A DNA stretch of 16,672 bases from J038 sp034437535 (GTDB lineage: Bacteria > Chloroflexota > Anaerolineae > Aggregatilineales > Phototrophicaceae): contig DAOTTZ010000051.1 of the NCBI GenBank assembly GCA_034437535.1, forward strand, positions 1 through 16,672. The letters run 5' to 3'. The notes below the pieces were generated by a model that made no database searches, was not told the origin of the DNA, and saw nothing but the letters and a program-made list of their open reading frames with translations. Within the stretch, counting starts at the first letter, position 1; each line of letters begins with the position of its first letter. Positions 14,482-16,672 of this stretch are shown here, in pieces. A program made the position numbers and the translations under genes.

Positions 14482-16389
14482 ATGCGGCGGTTGATCCTGG
14501 CTGGAACCGGTCTGTTTTTGTTTACCCTGGCGTTTGATCTGTATCCCGGTTTGCGGGGGGGGGCGGGCTGGCGATGGCCTTATGTGCCGGGGGAATCCCT
14601 GCTGGCGGTTATCGGGCTGGCATTGGCCCTGGCTGGTTACCTGGTCGGCGTGCGGGTGTTGCGCGGGCGGGCAGTGTGGTTGAATCTGCTGTGGTTTGTG
14701 CTGGCCGGAGCCGGGGTGTTGTATGCGGTGGTAGGGGTGCGCGGGATGCCGGGGGAGTTGTTATTCATGCGGGCGGTTTCCCCGGTGCAGACCGGCGCGA
14801 GTACGGTGGCGGTGCGGTATATGGCGGCGGATGGCGTGGTGGAGACGCTCGACCGCTGGACGGACTTTATGGCGGCGGATGCGAAGGCGTTGAATCTGAT
14901 ACATTTTACGACCAGCCCGCCGGGGCAGGCGTTGGCGCATCATGCGGTTGCGAATCTGCTACAGGATAGTGTTTTGGCGGAGCCGGTGAGTTATGCGTTG
15001 CGCCCGGCGCAATGCACCAACCAGGATGTGATGGTGTACACACGGGGGGAGATCACGGCGGTGGGGGTGTTCGGCGTGTTGATGCCGTTGTGGGCCGCTC
15101 TGCTGGCGGTGCCGGTGTACTGGGCCGGGTGGTTGCTCACGGAGGATCGCAAGACCGCACTGAGTCTGGCGGCCTGGTCGCCATTGGTGCCGACGATTGG
15201 CCTGTTCCTGCCGGTGTGGAACGTGGTTTATCCGATGCTGTGCGCGTGGAGCTTTGCCCTGCTGGTGGCCGGACTCCGGCGGGAGAAGCCAGCATATCAT
15301 GTGGGGGCGGGGCTGGTGCTGGGGCTGACGACTCTGCTTAACTTTGCGGTGTTGCCGTTGCTGGGGATCGTCGGGTTGTTTACGTTGGGTTGGCACTTGC
15401 GGGCGGGTGTGGGGCAGATCCGGCGGGCGGTGCTGGTGGGCGTGTGGTTCGGGGTGGGGTTGGGCCTGCCCTGGTTGATTTATGGCGCGGCCACCGGGGA
15501 TACGCCGCTGGCGATCTGGCAGGTGGCACAGGCGGAACACCGCGAACTCGTCCAGCGCGATCAACCGCTGGCATGGCTGATCTTGCATCCTTACGACACG
15601 CTGACCTTTCTCGGTTGGCCGCTGGCAGGGTTGTTCTTGCTGGGGGTGTGGCGGGCGGTGAGACGCCGGGTGTGGGAGCCGGTTGATCTGCTGGCGGTTG
15701 CAAGTGTGGCCGTGTTCTTGCTGGTGAATGTGCTGGGGCTGGTGCAGGGGGAAAATGGGCGCATCCTGAGCTTTTACGCGCCGTTCTTCCTGCTGGCCGG
15801 GGGCGGGATCTTGCTGGCGCATCCGGCGGGGTGGGATTGGGGCTTGCTGGCCGGGCAGGCGATCACGGTGCTGGTCATGGCAACGGTCTTGAGCGTGGTA
15901 CCGTTGGATCTCAACCCGCCGCCCGATGAACCGCGTACTGACATCGCCCGGCTGGATGACCGCGAGCTAATCCCGGTGGAGACGACGCTGACCAGCGCGG
16001 ACTTTCGCGGGGAAGTACGGCTGGAGTCGTATCGCTTTGTGGCGGATGTGGCGCGGCAGGCGATCACGCTGGAAACGGTGTGGCAGGGGATGGCGCGAAC
16101 CGAGCGACCGTATCTGCTAGAGGTGGTGGCGCGGGCGGAGAACGAGATCGACGGTGCGATTGTCGTGCCGGCGCAACGGTGGCCGGCGCAAGCGGGCAAT
16201 TATCTGCCGACGTGCTGGCGGGCGGGGGATGTGGTGGCGGATGTGCGGGTGCTTGATCTGCCGGTGATTAGTGCGCCGGTGCGCTGGACACTGGACCTAC
16301 GGTTGGTTGATCCGCGCACGGGGGATGTGATGCAAATCACCGGGACGGATGAGACGGCGGTTCCGCTTGGCCCGGTGAATTACCCGTAG
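14482..16389 (+). CDS. Polytopic GT-C-like membrane glycosyltransferase (putative)
   Basis: A 635-residue membrane protein with about ten to eleven hydrophobic segments over residues 1-475, then an extracytoplasmic C-terminal region of about 160 residues. The long loop after the second or third segment contains RWTDFMAADAKAL and TTSPPGQALAHH (143-154). The TxPPG pattern is typical of GT-C enzymes that take sugars from lipid-linked donors outside the membrane. A later NGRILSFYAPFFLLAGGG (from about 425) matches the usual last part of such cores. The C-terminus (ESYRFVADVARQAITLETVW, then RWTLDLRLVDPRTGD) looks like the beta-sandwich module found after GT-C cores in Chloroflexota. No Asp-Asp or Asp-Glu catalytic pair was assigned with confidence, so enzyme activity is inferred. 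It stands alone with its own promoter. AAGGCGG precedes the ATG. Its stop overlaps the RHS remnant on the other strand. Confidence 0.7.
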   Translation: MRRLILAGTGLFLFTLAFDLYPGLRGGAGWRWPYVPGESLLAVIGLALALAGYLVGVRVLRGRAVWLNLLWFVLAGAGVLYAVVGVRGMPGELLFMRAVSPVQTGASTVAVRYMAADGVVETLDRWTDFMAADAKALNLIHFTTSPPGQALAHHAVANLLQDSVLAEPVSYALRPAQCTNQDVMVYTRGEITAVGVFGVLMPLWAALLAVPVYWAGWLLTEDRKTALSLAAWSPLVPTIGLFLPVWNVVYPMLCAWSFALLVAGLRREKPAYHVGAGLVLGLTTLLNFAVLPLLGIVGLFTLGWHLRAGVGQIRRAVLVGVWFGVGLGLPWLIYGAATGDTPLAIWQVAQAEHRELVQRDQPLAWLILHPYDTLTFLGWPLAGLFLLGVWRAVRRRVWEPVDLLAVASVAVFLLVNVLGLVQGENGRILSFYAPFFLLAGGGILLAHPAGWDWGLLAGQAITVLVMATVLSVVPLDLNPPPDEPRTDIARLDDRELIPVETTLTSADFRGEVRLESYRFVADVARQAITLETVWQGMARTERPYLLEVVARAENEIDGAIVVPAQRWPAQAGNYLPTCWRAGDVVADVRVLDLPVISAPVRWTLDLRLVDPRTGDVMQITGTDETAVPLGPVNYP

Positions 16390-16535
16390 GGATTCCAGCG
16401 CACGGAGCCGCCGCCCACCTGCCCGTGCACCGGATCCAGGCTGAGGAAGCTCGCCGTGCTCAGGTTGGCGTAGCGTGCCCGCAGATACAGCAGTTCATTG
16501 TCGTTAGCATAGTTTCCCGCGATGTCGATGGCAAA
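16380..16535 (-). pseudogene. Remnant of an RHS/YD-repeat core protein
   Basis: Translated on the minus strand, this stretch reads AGNYANDNELLYLRARYANL then STASFLSLDPVHGQ and VRWNPYG before a TAA at 16380-16382. This matches the conserved core of RHS-repeat proteins, usually LYLRARYYDPxTGRFLSxDP followed by NxYxYVxxNPxN. Only about 50 residues remain. The frame is stopped upstream near 16567, where the sequence becomes AT-rich, and the normal continuation after WNPY is missing, cut off at the 3' end of the GT-C-like gene. No start codon or ribosome binding site fits. RHS proteins are large secreted shells or toxins that recombine at this core, so the piece is best read as a leftover of rearrangement. 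Confidence 0.72.
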
Positions 16536-16541
16536 AGCAAT

Positions 16542-16566
16542 GTAAAGGTGTTTATTACACCATTAC
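16542..16566. repeat. Near-perfect inverted repeat in the AT-rich right edge
   Basis: GTAAAGGTGT at 16542-16551 and ACACCATTAC at 16557-16566 pair at nine of ten positions (one A-A mismatch) around TTATT. It lies just outside the RHS remnant, at the change from GC-rich to AT-rich sequence. It could be a mobile-element end hairpin, a terminator or a structured RNA. Confidence 0.6.
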
Positions 16567-16672
16567 TATCAGTGGAAACTGACAATTTCTGTCGAAATTA
16601 TTTAATTTCTCTTACTTCTACTGCTGATGCTATCAGGTTGAAGGCATGAAATAGAATTGAGATATACTATAG
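16567..16672. other. AT-rich, hairpin-dense right edge
   Basis: No gene is supported. Three more short inverted repeats follow in direct succession: CAGT/ACTG at 16570-16581, GACA/TGTC at 16581-16593, and GAAATT/AATTTC at 16594-16609. Near the end TTGAAG and TATACT occur with a 19-base gap, a weak candidate promoter pointing out of the window to the right. Composition differs sharply from the rest of the window, suggesting a different origin or a non-coding function. Confidence 0.45.

Noticed and set aside
14959..15822. 287-residue Gln/Pro/His-rich frame opposite the GT-C-like gene
   Set aside because: Composition is typical of antisense reading of Leu/Gly-rich membrane protein codons. No domain or ribosome binding site.
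16425..16649. 74-residue plus-strand frame at the right edge
   Set aside because: It runs across the RHS remnant in antisense and into AT-rich sequence with no family similarity. The RHS reading on the minus strand explains the GC-rich half better.

Overview
This 16.7 kb window looks like chromosomal DNA of a GC-rich bacterium, most likely a member of the Chloroflexota (Anaerolineae-like). The inference rests on the kinds of proteins present: a lipoprotein with a Thr/Pro-rich stalk, beta-propeller-like middle and C-terminal SH3 domain; a BatA/VWA membrane protein; a B-box-like zinc-finger membrane protein between nadK and recN; and a GT-C-type membrane protein with a C-terminal beta-rich module. 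No rRNA, tRNA or other taxonomic marker is present, so this is a guess from gene content.

Layout. (1) Positions 195-5794, minus strand: a four-gene unit read right to left. It encodes the lipoprotein, a BatA/VWA membrane protein, an endonuclease/exonuclease/phosphatase (EEP) family hydrolase and a DEDDh 3'-5' exonuclease. The last three are joined by ATGA stop/start overlaps. The exonuclease reading frame is broken by an apparent one-base deletion near 400-408. (2) A divergent promoter region at 5795-6014. (3) Positions 6015-9131, plus strand: NAD kinase, a zinc-finger membrane protein starting at TTG and overlapping the nadK stop, and the DNA-repair ATPase RecN. (4) Positions 9172-14271, minus strand: a phnD-phnC-phnE ABC importer operon ending in an isoaspartyl peptidase/asparaginase gene. 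A terminator-like hairpin lies between phnD and phnC. The permease is 754 residues, about 2.5 times the usual size, with an extracytoplasmic domain and many extra membrane segments. (5) Positions 14482-16389, plus strand: a polytopic GT-C-like membrane protein. (6) Positions 16380-16535, minus strand: a remnant of an RHS/YD-repeat core, then an AT-rich, hairpin-dense stretch running to the window edge.

How the genes may work together. The plus-strand trio is a housekeeping group (NADP supply, DNA repair). The phn operon would import a phosphonate-like or other small anion. No C-P lyase or phosphonatase gene is nearby, and the only linked enzyme hydrolyses beta-aspartyl bonds, so the real substrate is open. 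The most unusual items are the oversized PhnE, the phn/isoaspartyl peptidase linkage, and the RHS scar next to the AT-rich structured edge. I see no CRISPR array, complete insertion sequence, prophage or recognisable defence system.
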